From the NCBI RefSeq assembly GCF_017305915.1, contig NZ_JAFKJN010000019.1:107582-171581 (forward strand): 64,000 bases of DNA. Direction: 5' to 3'. This document shows, in pieces, positions 30,011-38,970 of the stretch. Source of the DNA: Reyranella sp. (lineage in GTDB: Bacteria > Pseudomonadota > Alphaproteobacteria > Reyranellales > Reyranellaceae). Numbering within the stretch: the stretch's first letter is position 1; every line of letters starts with the position of its first letter. Position numbers and translations under genes: made by a program. A model generated the notes under the pieces. It searched no databases. It was not told where the DNA came from and worked only from the letters and a program-made list of their open reading frames with translations.

Positions 30011-31351
30011 CTATTGAGGAATCAAGGGTGACCACGCCGGATCCGACGCGTCTGTCGGTGTCGGCACCACCCGGTCGAAGCGACCGGTGATGTCCACCGA
30101 ATGCAGGGCCACCGAGCCTGCCCGCCCGCCCGAATTGGGCTGCTGCGTGAAGTACATCAGGACCCGACCATTGGGGGCCCAGGTCGGGCCCTCAACCAGG
30201 AAGCCGCTGGCGAGCATGCGCTCGCCGCTGCCATCCGGCTTCATGACACCGATGCCGAAGCTGCCACCGGTGATCTTGGTGAAGGCGATATAGTCGCCAC
30301 GCGGCGACCAGACGGGCGTCGCGTAGCGGCCTTCCCCGAAGCTGATTCTCCGCTCGCCGCCGCCGCCGGCGCCCATGACATAGAGCTGCTGGCTACCGCC
30401 GCGGTCGGAGTTGAAAACAATTTGCGTTCCGTCATTGGAATACGAGGGCGAGGTGTCGATTGCCGGCGAACTGGTCAGCCGGCGCTGGCCGCGGCCGCGC
30501 ACGTCCATCTCGTAGAGGTTGGTGCGACCATCCTGTGACAAGCTCATCGCCACCTTCGAGCCATCGGGCGAGAAGCGCGGGGCAAAGCTCATGCCAGGGA
30601 AGTTGCCCAGGAGCTCCTTGCGGTTGGAATCGACGTTCTGCAGGTAAACCCGCGGCGGGCTGCCCTTGGTGTCGCCGTACGCCATGTAGACGATCTCCTG
30701 CAGCGTCGGCGAGAAGCGCGGCGTCAGCGCGATGGTGGCGCCGTCGGTGATGTAGCGGTTGTTCGCGCCGTCCTGGTCCATGATGGCGATCCGCTTGGTG
30801 CGGTTGTTCAGCGGGCCGGTCTCCGAGACGTAGGCGACGCGGGTATCGAAATAGCCCTCCTCACCCGTCACCGCCTTGTAGATGGCGTCGGAGATGATGT
30901 GGCCCAGCCTGCGCCAGTTGCTCGGTTGGCTGGTGAAGCTCAAGCCGGTCAACTGCTTGCTGCCGACCACGTCCCACAGCCGGAAGTCGACCTTGATCTG
31001 GCCGCCGACATTGGTCGCCGAGCCGACCACCAGGCCGGTGGCGCCGATGTTGCGCCAGTCGGGGAAGCGCGGCTGGGCATTGGCGCCGAGGTTCGGCTCG
31101 ATGAACGAGCCCGGCGCGATCGAGCGGAACAGCCCGGAATTCTGCAGGTTGTTGCGGATCACACCGGCGATCTGGCCGCCCATCGGATCGCCCTGGAAGT
31201 CGACGATGGCGATCGGGACCGGCTCGAAGTTGGGTCGATTGATATCGATCGTGAGCTGCGCCTGCGCGACGGGCGCGATCATTGTGGCGAGCGCGACCGC
31301 GCACAGCACCGTCCGCAGATGTCGGGGGATCATCATGTGGAACCTCTTCAT
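30011..31351 (-). CDS. tolB: Tol-Pal system protein TolB
   Basis: Periplasmic beta-propeller that shuttles between Pal and TolA. 446 residues: signal peptide MKRFHMMIPRHLRTVLCAVA ending PVAQAQ, N-terminal domain with PIAIVDFQGDPMGGQ, then repeated propeller blades (FSPDGSKVAMSLSQDGRTNLY, SNDGTQIVFNSDRGGSQQLYV, WSPRGDYIAFTK). An ATG a few codons downstream (MMIPRH) is an alternative start. It lies 6 bp after the TolA-like gene. Confidence 0.96.
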   Translation of the reverse strand: MKRFHMMIPRHLRTVLCAVALATMIAPVAQAQLTIDINRPNFEPVPIAIVDFQGDPMGGQIAGVIRNNLQNSGLFRSIAPGSFIEPNLGANAQPRFPDWRNIGATGLVVGSATNVGGQIKVDFRLWDVVGSKQLTGLSFTSQPSNWRRLGHIISDAIYKAVTGEEGYFDTRVAYVSETGPLNNRTKRIAIMDQDGANNRYITDGATIALTPRFSPTLQEIVYMAYGDTKGSPPRVYLQNVDSNRKELLGNFPGMSFAPRFSPDGSKVAMSLSQDGRTNLYEMDVRGRGQRRLTSSPAIDTSPSYSNDGTQIVFNSDRGGSQQLYVMGAGGGGERRISFGEGRYATPVWSPRGDYIAFTKITGGSFGIGVMKPDGSGERMLASGFLVEGPTWAPNGRVLMYFTQQPNSGGRAGSVALHSVDITGRFDRVVPTPTDASDPAWSPLIPQ

Positions 31352-31357
31352 TGGTCG

Positions 31358-32314
31358 TCAGAACTCGCGGGGATCGAAGTTGAAGGTGATGGTCCGCCAG
31401 CCGTTGTAGCGGTCGGTCGGCAAGGGCCAGGGCTGGCAACGCGGATTCATCACCGCGCGGTACGCGGCGTCGGCGGCCGAGCGGAACACCGGGTCGTTGT
31501 GATAGCGGCCGGTGTCCTGGATGTCCGCCTTCACCGGCGTGCCGTCCTGGTTCATCTGCACCGTCATGGTCACGATCGGCTGCTCACGGGCGCCGGGCGT
31601 GGGATTCCAGCAGGGCCGGATCTTCGAGCGCACGCCCTCGATCTCGCTCGCCGTCACGACGGCCGCGAGGTTGGGCGCCGCCGGGGCCTGGCGCGTGATC
31701 TCCTTCGGCGGCTTGGGCTGCTGCTCGGGCGTCTGGATCTTGGACTTGGAATCCTGGTTCTTCAGGATGCTGTCGACCAGCGCATCGACGTTGGGCTTCT
31801 TCGGCGGCTCGGGCGGCTTGGGCGGCGGCTTGGGCGGCTCGACCTTCTTCACCTCGGGCGGCTTGGGCGGCTCGGGCTTGGGCGGCTCGATCTTCTTCTC
31901 TTCCTTGGGCGGATCGGGCTCCTTGGGCTTGAGCGCGATCACGTCCTCGGTCGGCTTGGGCGGCTCGGGCTTGGGCTTCTCGACCTCGGCGGGCGCTTTC
32001 GGCTTGAGCTCGGCCGTCTCGACCTTGGGCGGCTCGGGCGACGGCACCGGATCCATGGTCTTGGGCGGCGGCGCCTTGGTCGTCTCCTCGGCGATCTTGG
32101 CGTCCTTGGGCTGCGGCGGCGGGTTGCCGGCCTTGGGCGCCGCCGCCTTCTGGTCGATCGCCACGAAGTCGAGCATGATCGGCTCGGGCTCCATCGGCGG
32201 CTTCTGGAAGAAGTTGAAGTTCACGATCGCCGCCACCAGCGCAAAGACATGCACGCCGGCCGACAGGATTGCCGGCGTGCGCATCTCGACGCTGGAGGCA
32301 TGGCGAAGCGCCAT
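31358..32314 (-). CDS. tolA: TolA-like energy-transducing protein
   Basis: 318 residues. One N-terminal membrane helix (ILSAGVHVFALVAAIVNFNFF) is followed by a long Pro/Lys/Glu-rich periplasmic stalk (about 35-190) and a compact C-terminal TonB/TolA-like domain with RPCWNPTPGA and TMTVQMNQDGTPVKADIQD. It connects the TolQR motor in the inner membrane to TolB-Pal. Order tolQ-tolR-tolA-tolB with 3- to 6-bp gaps supports the call. The stalk is repetitive (PEPPKP-like) and low-complexity. Confidence 0.93.
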   Translation of the reverse strand: MALRHASSVEMRTPAILSAGVHVFALVAAIVNFNFFQKPPMEPEPIMLDFVAIDQKAAAPKAGNPPPQPKDAKIAEETTKAPPPKTMDPVPSPEPPKVETAELKPKAPAEVEKPKPEPPKPTEDVIALKPKEPDPPKEEKKIEPPKPEPPKPPEVKKVEPPKPPPKPPEPPKKPNVDALVDSILKNQDSKSKIQTPEQQPKPPKEITRQAPAAPNLAAVVTASEIEGVRSKIRPCWNPTPGAREQPIVTMTVQMNQDGTPVKADIQDTGRYHNDPVFRSAADAAYRAVMNPRCQPWPLPTDRYNGWRTITFNFDPREF

Positions 32315-32317
32315 CGC

Positions 32318-32836
32318 TTACCGTCGCGGCGTCGGTGCTGGAGTCGCAGGCTTGCCGCCGCCGGCCGGGGCGCCCGCAGGCGCCGGTGCGCCCGAGCCCG
32401 CCTGCTCGCCGAGCAGGCCGAGCTGGCGGAAGCCCGAATCGATGATCACGCCCATGACTTCCATCATGCGGCCGTAGTTGATCGCCTTGTCGCCGCGGAT
32501 GAAGACGCGCTGGTCGGGCTTCTCGCCGTAGACCGCCTTGAGCTTGGCGCTGAGCTCGGCCAGCTCGTACTTGGTCTCGCCGAGGAACACCTCGTCCTTG
32601 GAATTCACCGACACGATCAACGGCTCGTCCTTGCCGCCGACCTGCTGGGCGCTGGTCTTGGGCAGGTCGACCGGCACGCCGACCTGAAGCAGCGGCGCGG
32701 TGATCATGAAGATGACCAGCAACACCAGCATGACGTCGACCAGCGGCGTGACGTTGATGTCGGCGATCGGGGTGAAGCGACGGCGCCGGAAGCGGCCGCC
32801 GCCGCCCCCGCCGGCCGCCGGAATGATGCCGGCCAT
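32318..32836 (-). CDS. tolR: Tol-Pal proton-channel subunit TolR (ExbD family)
   Basis: 172 residues. The single helix contains the key Asp in ADINVTPLVDVMLVLLVIFMI (about 24-44), which carries protons with TolQ. The periplasmic domain follows (VDLPKTSAQ, VFIRGDKAINYGRMMEVMGVI). A Gly/Ala/Pro-rich tail of about 30 residues is longer than usual. Start overlaps the tolQ stop by one base. Confidence 0.95.
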   Translation of the reverse strand: MAGIIPAAGGGGGGRFRRRRFTPIADINVTPLVDVMLVLLVIFMITAPLLQVGVPVDLPKTSAQQVGGKDEPLIVSVNSKDEVFLGETKYELAELSAKLKAVYGEKPDQRVFIRGDKAINYGRMMEVMGVIIDSGFRQLGLLGEQAGSGAPAPAGAPAGGGKPATPAPTPRR

Positions 32837-33570
32837 CAGCCCTGCTCCTCGAGCTGGCGCGACAGGATGGTGATGAACTCACCGGCGAAGGCCTCGAGCT
32901 GCACCGCGTAGCGCGCCACCTGGCCCGACAGGATGTTGTAGGCGCCGGCCGCCGGGATCGCCGCGACCAGGCCGATCGCGGTGGCGAACAGCGCCTCGGA
33001 GATGCCGGGCGCCACGACCGCCAGCGAGGTGTTCTTCGACACCGCGATGTGGCCGAACGAATTCATGATGCCCCACACCGTGCCGAACAGGCCGACGAAG
33101 GTTGCGTTGGCGCCAACCGTGGCGAGGAAGCCCAGCCGTTTCTCGATCGCCTCCATCTCGCGCTGAATGGTGACGCTCATCACCTGCTCGATGCGCTGGC
33201 GAAGGGCCGAGCGTGCCGTGGCGGTCGCCGCGAGGCCCTTGGAGACCGAGCGGCGCCATTCGCGCATGGCGGCAGAGAAGATGCTCGACATCGGATCGTC
33301 CGGTTTCGCACCGACCCGGTCATAAAGATCCTCCAGCGACACGCCGGACCAGAAGGTATCCTCGAAAACCTGCGCACTCTTCTTCAGGGCCCGCAGCCTG
33401 ATCATTTTTTCGAAGATGATCGCCCACGACCAGAACGAGGCCAGCAGCAAGGCGATCATCACCGCTTTTACGACCCAGTCGGCCTGCATGAACAGGCCAT
33501 AGACCGACATGTCGATCGGGGGAGCATTGCCGCCAAGGGGGGTATTGGCGACCTGCGCGAAGGCGTCCAT
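32836..33570 (-). CDS. tolQ: Tol-Pal proton-channel subunit TolQ
   Basis: 244 residues, MotA/TolQ/ExbB family. Three helices: about 32-52, then the conserved block LGFLATVGANATFVGLFGTVWGIMNSF near 145-170 and EALFATAIGLVAAIPAAGAYNIL near 192-215. It powers Tol-Pal by proton flow with TolR. First gene of the tol cluster proper, 25 bp after ybgC. Confidence 0.96.
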   Translation of the reverse strand: MDAFAQVANTPLGGNAPPIDMSVYGLFMQADWVVKAVMIALLLASFWSWAIIFEKMIRLRALKKSAQVFEDTFWSGVSLEDLYDRVGAKPDDPMSSIFSAAMREWRRSVSKGLAATATARSALRQRIEQVMSVTIQREMEAIEKRLGFLATVGANATFVGLFGTVWGIMNSFGHIAVSKNTSLAVVAPGISEALFATAIGLVAAIPAAGAYNILSGQVARYAVQLEAFAGEFITILSRQLEEQG

Positions 33571-33595
33571 TATTTATATCTCCAAGGTTAGAGCC

Positions 33596-34078
33596 TTATA
33601 TCCGAATATGGCGTGACCGGGGCGACTCACGCGCAATGGCAACTTCTTTCAGGGCGTTGCGCGCCTGCAACGGTAGCCGCGCCGGCCGGCCGCTCGCGCT
33701 TATGCAGGCGACCAGCAGCTCGGCGCGAACCAGCAGCTCCTCGCCGCGGCGCGCCTCCTGGATCATATCGAGCGAGGCGCCGCGCATTTCCCCACAACCG
33801 GTGACGATGTCGATCGTCTCGTCCAGCCGCGCGGGCCTGAGATAGTCGATGGTGCAGCGGCGCACGACCCAATGGATGCCGCTCGCGGCCCGCAGCGCGC
33901 TGTGCTCCAGGCCGATCATGCGCAAGAGCTCGGTGCGGCCGCGCTCCAGAAACCGCAGCCAGTTGGCGTAATAGACGATGCCCTGGGCGTCGGTGTCCTC
34001 GTAATAGATCCTTAACGGCAGGATGTGGCGGCCGCCTTCGATGCGGCCCGTGGTTGGCCCCTCGGCAGCGGGCGTCAC
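33596..34078 (-). CDS. ybgC: Tol-Pal-associated acyl-CoA thioesterase YbgC
   Basis: 160 residues, hot-dog fold. The active-site signature reads RIYYEDTDAQGIVYYANWLRFLERGRTE (about 23-50), with the catalytic Asp in YEDTDAQG. It hydrolyses short acyl-CoA or acyl-ACP thioesters and is always found with tol genes. The start at 34078 overlaps ruvB's stop by 4 bp, joining the ruv and tol genes in one transcript. Confidence 0.94.
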   Translation of the reverse strand: MTPAAEGPTTGRIEGGRHILPLRIYYEDTDAQGIVYYANWLRFLERGRTELLRMIGLEHSALRAASGIHWVVRRCTIDYLRPARLDETIDIVTGCGEMRGASLDMIQEARRGEELLVRAELLVACISASGRPARLPLQARNALKEVAIARESPRSRHIRI

Positions 34079-35124
34079 GCCTCGTCCTGCCCGCCCGCCA
34101 GCAAATCGAGCTGCTGTTTCTGTTCCTTCGGGATCGTCTTGCCGAGATGACGGTAGCCGCCCTCGGACAGGAGCCGCCCGCGCGGCGTGCGCATCAAGAG
34201 GCCGAGCTGCATCAGGTACGGCTCGATCACGTCCTCGATGACGTCGCGCTGCTCGCTGAGCGCTGCCGCCAGGGTCTCCACGCCGACCGGGCCGCCGCCA
34301 TAGTTCTCGGCGATGCAGGCAAGGTAGCTGCGGTCCATGGCATCGAGGCCGCGCGTGTCGACCTCCAGCCGGGTCAACGCCGCATCCGCCGCCTTGGCAT
34401 CGACGACGGCGTTGCCGCTCACATCGGTGAAGTCGCGCACGCGCCGCAGCAGCCGGTTGGCGACTCGCGGCGTGCCGCGCGAGCGCTTGGCGATCTCGGC
34501 GCCGCCGTCGGGCGCCATCTGCATCTTCAGCACGCGGGCGGCGCGATGGACGATCGTCTCGAGCTCGGCCGGCTCGTAGAACACCATGCGCAGCGGGATG
34601 CCGAAGCGCTCGCGCAACGGCCGCGTCATCAGGCCGGAGCGGGTGGTGGCACCGACCAGGGTGAAGGGCGGCAGCTCGATGCGCACCGAGCGCGCCGCCG
34701 GGCCCTCGCCGATCATCAGGTCGAGCTGGAAGTCCTCCATCGCCGGATAGAGGATCTCCTCGATCGCCGGGTTCAGGCGATGGATCTCGTCGATGAACAG
34801 CACGTCCTTGGGCTGTAGATTGGTGAGCTGGGCGGCGAGGTCGCCGGCCTTCTGGATCACCGGCCCCGAGGTCGCGCGGAAGCCCACGCCCATCTCGCGC
34901 GCCACGATCTGCGCCAGGGTCGTCTTGCCGAGACCGGGCGGCCCGTGGAACAGCACATGGTCGAGCGCCTCGCCGCGCGACCGGGCGGCGGCGATGAAGA
35001 TCTTGAGGTTCTCGCGAACCTGCTTCTGGCCGATGAAGTCGTCGAGCGTCTGCGGCCGCAGCGCCAGCTCGGCCGCGTCCTCCTCCGCCCGCTTGCCGGC
35101 GACCAGGCGATCCGACGGCGTCAT
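34075..35124 (-). CDS. ruvB: Holliday junction helicase RuvB
   Basis: AAA+ motor for branch migration. 349 residues: LRPQTLDDFIGQKQVRENLKIF near 22, Walker A FHGPPGLGKTTLA near 59, Walker B VLFIDEIHRLN near 107, sensor TLVGATTRSG near 155 and a winged-helix C-terminus (LMQLGLLMRTPRGRLLSE). ATG at 35124 overlaps ruvA by 4 bp. Confidence 0.98.
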   Translation of the reverse strand: MTPSDRLVAGKRAEEDAAELALRPQTLDDFIGQKQVRENLKIFIAAARSRGEALDHVLFHGPPGLGKTTLAQIVAREMGVGFRATSGPVIQKAGDLAAQLTNLQPKDVLFIDEIHRLNPAIEEILYPAMEDFQLDLMIGEGPAARSVRIELPPFTLVGATTRSGLMTRPLRERFGIPLRMVFYEPAELETIVHRAARVLKMQMAPDGGAEIAKRSRGTPRVANRLLRRVRDFTDVSGNAVVDAKAADAALTRLEVDTRGLDAMDRSYLACIAENYGGGPVGVETLAAALSEQRDVIEDVIEPYLMQLGLLMRTPRGRLLSEGGYRHLGKTIPKEQKQQLDLLAGGQDEA

Positions 35125-35729
35125 CGCGCCAGCTCCTGCAGGCCGGCGCGGATCACCGCATCGAGCTGGGCGCCGTCACCCAGCCGCTGCGTCACCCGCG
35201 CGACGGCGCCGAAGGCCTCGACCCGGCGATAGCCGAGATTGACCAGCGCCGAGACGGCATCCTCGTTGATCGAGCCGCCGCTCACGGGAGCGGCGGCAGC
35301 AGCCCGTGCCGACGCCGGCGCGACGCCGAAGGCGGCAGCCTTGTCCTTCAGTTCGGTCGCCAGGCGCGCGGCCAGCTTGGGCCCGACGCCGGCGGGACGG
35401 CTGAGGCTTGCCTTGTCGCCGGCGGCGATCGCGCGGGCGATCTCGTCGGGCGACAAAGTCGAGAGGATCGACAGCGCCACCCGGGCGCCGACGCCCTGCA
35501 CCGTCGTCAGGATGCGGAACCAGTCGCGCTCAGCGGTCTCGAGGAAGCCATACAGCGCGATCGCATCCTCGCGGACGATGGTCTCGACCAGCACCGTCGC
35601 CGGCTGGCCGACCACCAGATCGCGCAGGGTCCGTGACGAGGCCGACACCAGATAGCCGACGCCGTTCACGTCGATAACGGCACCGCCGTCATCGACCGAT
35701 TCGACCACCCCTTTGAGCTTGGCGATCAA
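35121..35729 (-). CDS. ruvA: Holliday junction DNA-binding protein RuvA
   Basis: 202 residues. OB-fold MIAKLKGVVESVDDGGAVID, then two helix-hairpin-helix motifs (TVQGVGARVALSILST, PAGVGPKLAARLATELKDK) and a C-terminal domain that contacts RuvB (VSALVNLGYRRVEAFGAV). Overlaps ruvC and ruvB by 4 bp each. Confidence 0.97.
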   Translation of the reverse strand: MIAKLKGVVESVDDGGAVIDVNGVGYLVSASSRTLRDLVVGQPATVLVETIVREDAIALYGFLETAERDWFRILTTVQGVGARVALSILSTLSPDEIARAIAAGDKASLSRPAGVGPKLAARLATELKDKAAAFGVAPASARAAAAAPVSGGSINEDAVSALVNLGYRRVEAFGAVARVTQRLGDGAQLDAVIRAGLQELAR

Positions 35730-36217
35730 AGCGCCGCCTCCACCCGCTTGGCGGTGGCGCGGTGGTGGGCATGGCAGATCGCAACGGCAAGCGCGTCGGC
35801 GGCATCGGCCGCCGCCTCGACGCCCGGCAGCAGGCGGCCGACCATCATGGCGATCTGGCGCTTGTCGGCATGGCCCGATCCCACCACCGACTTCTTCACC
35901 AGGTTGGCGGCGTACTCGAACACCGGCAGGCCGGCGCGCGCCGGCGCCAGCATCACCACGCCGCGCGCCTGGCCGAGCTTCAGGGTCGAACCGGGATTGA
36001 CGTTGACGAAAGTCTCCTCGACCGCGGCTTCCAGCGGCTGCTGCTCAGCGACCACCGCGGCGATGCCGTCGAACAGCTCGTGCAGGCGCGCTGCCAGCGA
36101 GCCCTCGATCGACACCTTGATCACCCCGTGCGCGACGTGGCGCAGACGGTTGCCGTCGACGTCGATCACGCCCCAGCCGGTCAGCCGCAGACCGGGATCG
36201 AGGCCGATCAACCGCAC
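35726..36217 (-). CDS. ruvC: crossover junction endodeoxyribonuclease RuvC
   Basis: 163 residues, RNase H fold resolvase. LIGLDPGLRLTGWGVID carries the first catalytic Asp; AVEETFVNVNPGSTLKLGQARGV holds the second Glu; the C-terminal ADAADALAVAICHAHH holds the last two acidic residues. Start chosen as the GTG at 36217 (VRLIGLDPG), 2 bp after the yebC stop; no ATG is available in frame nearby. Confidence 0.95.
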   Translation of the reverse strand: MRLIGLDPGLRLTGWGVIDVDGNRLRHVAHGVIKVSIEGSLAARLHELFDGIAAVVAEQQPLEAAVEETFVNVNPGSTLKLGQARGVVMLAPARAGLPVFEYAANLVKKSVVGSGHADKRQIAMMVGRLLPGVEAAADAADALAVAICHAHHRATAKRVEAAL

Positions 36218-36219
36218 GG

Positions 36220-36978
36220 TCAGGCCGCGAACTTCGCCAGAGCGTCGTCCGACAATTCGAAATTGGCGTAGACGTTCTGGACGTCGTCGTTGTCGTCGAG
36301 CGCGGCGATCATGTCGATCAGCGTCTGGGCGGTCTCGCCCTCCACGGCGGTGGTGGTCTTGGGCCGCCACATCAGCTTGGCCGAGGCGGGCTGGCCCAAC
36401 GACTTCTCCAGCGCCTCGCGCACCGAGTTGAAGCTGTCCTGGGCGCTGTAGATCTCGTGCGCGCCCTCTTCGCCCTCGCCGCTCACCACGTCCTCGGCGC
36501 CGGCGTCGATCGCCTTCTCCAGGACGGCGTCGGCCGAGCCGGCCTTGAGCGGATAGCGGAACTCGCCCATGCGATCGAACATGAAGGAGACCGAGTTGGT
36601 CTCGCCAAGATTGCCGCCATGCTTTGTAAAGATCGAGCGCACCTCGCCGGCGGTGCGATTGCGGTTGTTGGTCAGCGCCTCGACGATCACCGCGACGCCG
36701 CCCGGGCCGTAACCCTCGTAGCGGACCTCGTCGTAGTTCGCATCGGCCTCGCCGCCGGCGCCGCGCTTGATCGCGCGATCGATCGTATCGCGCGTCATGT
36801 TGGCTTCGCGCGCCGCGATCATCGCCGCGCGCAATCGCGGGTTGGCGCCGGGATCGGGCGAGCCCAAGCGCGCCGCGGTGGTGATCTCGCGGATCAGCTT
36901 GGTGAAGACCTTCGCCTTGGCCGCGTCCTGCCGGCCCTTGCGATGCATGATGTTCTTGAACTGGGAATGGCCAGCCAT
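36220..36978 (-). CDS. yebC: YebC/PmpR-family transcriptional/translation regulator
   Basis: 252 residues starting MAGHSQFKNIMHRKG at 36978, the invariant family N-terminus. RYEGYGPGGVAVIVEALTNNRNRTAGEVR is present near 94-122. YebC proteins bind DNA in some bacteria and help ribosomes at polyproline stretches in others. The yebC-ruvCAB order is widely conserved. The frame extended to 37077 has no family match. Confidence 0.97.
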   Translation of the reverse strand: MAGHSQFKNIMHRKGRQDAAKAKVFTKLIREITTAARLGSPDPGANPRLRAAMIAAREANMTRDTIDRAIKRGAGGEADANYDEVRYEGYGPGGVAVIVEALTNNRNRTAGEVRSIFTKHGGNLGETNSVSFMFDRMGEFRYPLKAGSADAVLEKAIDAGAEDVVSGEGEEGAHEIYSAQDSFNSVREALEKSLGQPASAKLMWRPKTTTAVEGETAQTLIDMIAALDDNDDVQNVYANFELSDDALAKFAA

Positions 36979-37075
36979 CGCCCTGACAACCAGATTGAGT
37001 GAAGTGTTTGGGCGCCTATACCACTTCTCGTAGGTTTTGGGACTGTTAGAGAACGGTGGCCGAGGCGTGCGGCAC

Positions 37076-37103
37076 AAAAAAAGGCGGGGGCCGAAGCCCC
37101 CGC
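37076..37103 (-). terminator. strong rho-independent terminator (UUCG loop)
   Basis: GCGGGGGC (37084-37091) pairs with GCCCCCGC (37096-37103); read on the minus strand the loop is TTCG and seven T follow (37082-37076). It ends the zapA-5FCL-YmdB transcript. The remaining 36979-37279 gap also contains a small hairpin (GTCGGAA...TTCCGAC near 37112) and should hold the yebC promoter, which I cannot pin down. Confidence 0.88.
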
Positions 37104-37279
37104 TAAAAAACGTCGGAACCTAGATTCCGACGCCCCCTCTAACCTGAAGACAGTCGCCGATCGGCGAAAAACCGTTTAACATCAAGACGATGCCGGTTTT
37201 TCCCCAGGTCGTCAATGACCGTCTTCAGTACACCCGTAATAGGTACGGCCGGTCCCTGTGAGCTACAAGATGCTGAAAA

Positions 37280-38086
37280 TCAGCCGGCAGGCGGAAGTCG
37301 CCCGCCAATCCGGATGGGCCGGACGGCCTTGGCCAGCCCGGTCTTGTCGTCGGTCTCGACCAGGGCCGCGCACAAAGTGCCCTCGCCCTCGGCCGGGGTG
37401 AGCCGCTCGCCCGGCACCTTCTTGATGAAGCGCTGGACGGCGCCCTCCTTCTTCATGCCGATCACCGAATCGTAGTCGCCGCACATGCCGACGTCGGTCT
37501 GATAGGCGGTGCCGCCGGGCAGCACCCAGCAGTCGGCGGTCGGGATGTGGCTGTGCGTGCCCAGCACCGCCGAGACGCGGCCGTCGCAGTGATGGCCCAT
37601 CGACTGCTTCTCGCTGGTCGCCTCGCCGTGGACGTCGACAAGGATGCAGGTGGCCGAGCGGCCGAGCACGTACTTGGCGAGCTCGGCGTCGACGGCGCGG
37701 AACGGATCGTCGAGCGGCTCCATGAACAGTCGGCACATCACGTTCATCACCACGATGGTCTGGCCGCGCGGCGTCGTGAACTGGTTGGCGCCCCAGCCCG
37801 GCGTGCCCGGCGGGAAGTTGATGGGCCGCAGCAGGCGCTTGTCCTGTGCGATGTAGCCGATGATCTCGCGCTGGTCCCAGACGTGATTGCCGGTGGTGAT
37901 GCAGTCGACCCCGGCATTGTGCAGCTCGGCGCAGATCTTGGCGGTGATGCCGAAGCCCGCGGCTGCGTTCTCGCCGTTGACGATGACGAAGTCGAGGCCG
38001 AGCTCGGCGCGCAATCGCGGGATGTTCCTCGTCACGGCCTCGCGGCCGGACCGCCCGACGATGTCGCCGCAAAACAGGACCTTCAT
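37280..38086 (-). CDS. YmdB-family metallophosphoesterase (TIGR00282)
   Basis: 268 residues. MKVLFCGDIVGRSGREAV, VNGENAAAGFGIT, CITTGNHVWDQREI, VDVHGEATSEKQ and VLGTHSHIPTAD carry the Asp/His/Asn metal ligands of a dinuclear calcineurin-like phosphoesterase. Family members hydrolyse 2',3'-cyclic nucleotides and affect RNA turnover and biofilm behaviour. It follows 5-formyl-THF cyclo-ligase by 3 bp, a frequent alphaproteobacterial pair. Confidence 0.93.
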   Translation of the reverse strand: MKVLFCGDIVGRSGREAVTRNIPRLRAELGLDFVIVNGENAAAGFGITAKICAELHNAGVDCITTGNHVWDQREIIGYIAQDKRLLRPINFPPGTPGWGANQFTTPRGQTIVVMNVMCRLFMEPLDDPFRAVDAELAKYVLGRSATCILVDVHGEATSEKQSMGHHCDGRVSAVLGTHSHIPTADCWVLPGGTAYQTDVGMCGDYDSVIGMKKEGAVQRFIKKVPGERLTPAEGEGTLCAALVETDDKTGLAKAVRPIRIGGRLPPAG

Positions 38087-38089
38087 GGC

Positions 38090-38680
38090 TCAGACAAAGG
38101 CGCAAGCCCGCTTGTCGGTCAACAACCAATCGAGCCTTTGATCGCCCGGACCGTGCGGAACTTCGGGTATGAGCTGGGCGTTGAACCCTACCCCCACGGC
38201 GGTGATGTTCTTCCTGGCGCGCAGGCCGTCGATCGTGCGGTCGTAGAAGCCGCCGCCATAGCCCAGCCGCCAGCCCTCCTCGTCGACCGCCAGCAGCGGC
38301 ACGATCAGCGCATCGGGCTCCAGCACCTCCCGCCGGGGTAACGGATGCAGGGTGCCGAACACGCCCTGCTCCAGCGGATCGCCCGGCCGCCAGGCACGGA
38401 AGACCAGCGGCTGCTGCTTGGCCACCACGACGGGCAGGCAGAGTTGGCAGCCCTGGTTGTGCAACTCGATCATCAGCGGACGGATGTCGAGCTCCTCGGC
38501 CATCGGCCAGAAGCCGGAGACGACGGCCCCCGACATGGCGGCCGGCGTCTGCACCGGCCGCTCGAGCCGCCACATCTCGACCAGCCCCATGGCGGCCGCC
38601 CGGCGCTCCTCGTCGGAGAGGCTGCCGCGCCAGGCCAGCATGGTGCCGCGCAGGATGCGTTTCTCGTCGACTACGCTCAA
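38090..38680 (-). CDS. ygfA: 5-formyltetrahydrofolate cyclo-ligase
   Basis: Converts 5-formyl-THF to 5,10-methenyl-THF with ATP. Key segments: LSDEERRAAAMGL, SGFWPMAEELDIRPLM and the phosphate-binding RLGYGGGFYDRTI near the C-terminus. The frame is open to 38800, but residues before about LSVVDEKRIL lie in the 6S RNA gene. I therefore place the start at the TTG 38680 (about 196 residues), keeping the N-terminal basic helix; the ATG at 38641 is an alternative. Being just downstream of 6S RNA is the same order as in E. coli (ssrS-ygfA). Confidence 0.88.
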   Translation of the reverse strand: MSVVDEKRILRGTMLAWRGSLSDEERRAAAMGLVEMWRLERPVQTPAAMSGAVVSGFWPMAEELDIRPLMIELHNQGCQLCLPVVVAKQQPLVFRAWRPGDPLEQGVFGTLHPLPRREVLEPDALIVPLLAVDEEGWRLGYGGGFYDRTIDGLRARKNITAVGVGFNAQLIPEVPHGPGDQRLDWLLTDKRACAFV

Positions 38681-38710
38681 CGGGGCAGGCTCATCGGCAC
38701 CGGGGAAGAA

Positions 38711-38880
38711 GGTGGGGCGGCTCCACGATGGGCCGTGGATCGTAGAACCTCCAAGGCCTGCAAAAGCAGGTGGGCGCCGTGTAGCCAAGACCACGGTCAA
38801 GACCAGGAACAGCTCCCAGGAGTTCTTATTGGCCCCGGGGTTTTAAGCGAACCACGCACCGCGCAGAAATCCGCCCCACC
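38711..38880 (-). ncRNA. ssrS: 6S RNA
   Basis: A 170-nt gene candidate. The ends form a perfect 10-bp closing stem: GGTGGGGCGG (38880-38871) with CCGCCCCACC (38720-38711). Between them is a long imperfect hairpin with a central open region, as in 6S RNA, which mimics an open promoter and sequesters RNA polymerase in stationary phase. Support is threefold: the structure, the location between zapA and 5-formyl-THF cyclo-ligase (the classic zapA-ssrS-ygfA order), and a readable sigma-70 promoter at exactly the right distance. No conserved ORF covers it. Confidence 0.85.
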
Positions 38881-38883
38881 GCC

Positions 38884-38912
38884 AATGTAGGGGGCCCCGG
38901 AGGCCGTCGCAA
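38884..38912 (-). promoter_or_regulatory. sigma-70 promoter of 6S RNA
   Basis: On the minus strand TTGCGA (38912-38907) and TACATT (38889-38884) are separated by exactly 17 bases. The expected start falls at the first bases of the 6S closing stem. Confidence 0.75.
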
Positions 38913-38970
38913 TGACGGCCGCCGAAGTGTTTTCGGTTGCTTTGCGATCTTTACGTCGATCTTGACAACG

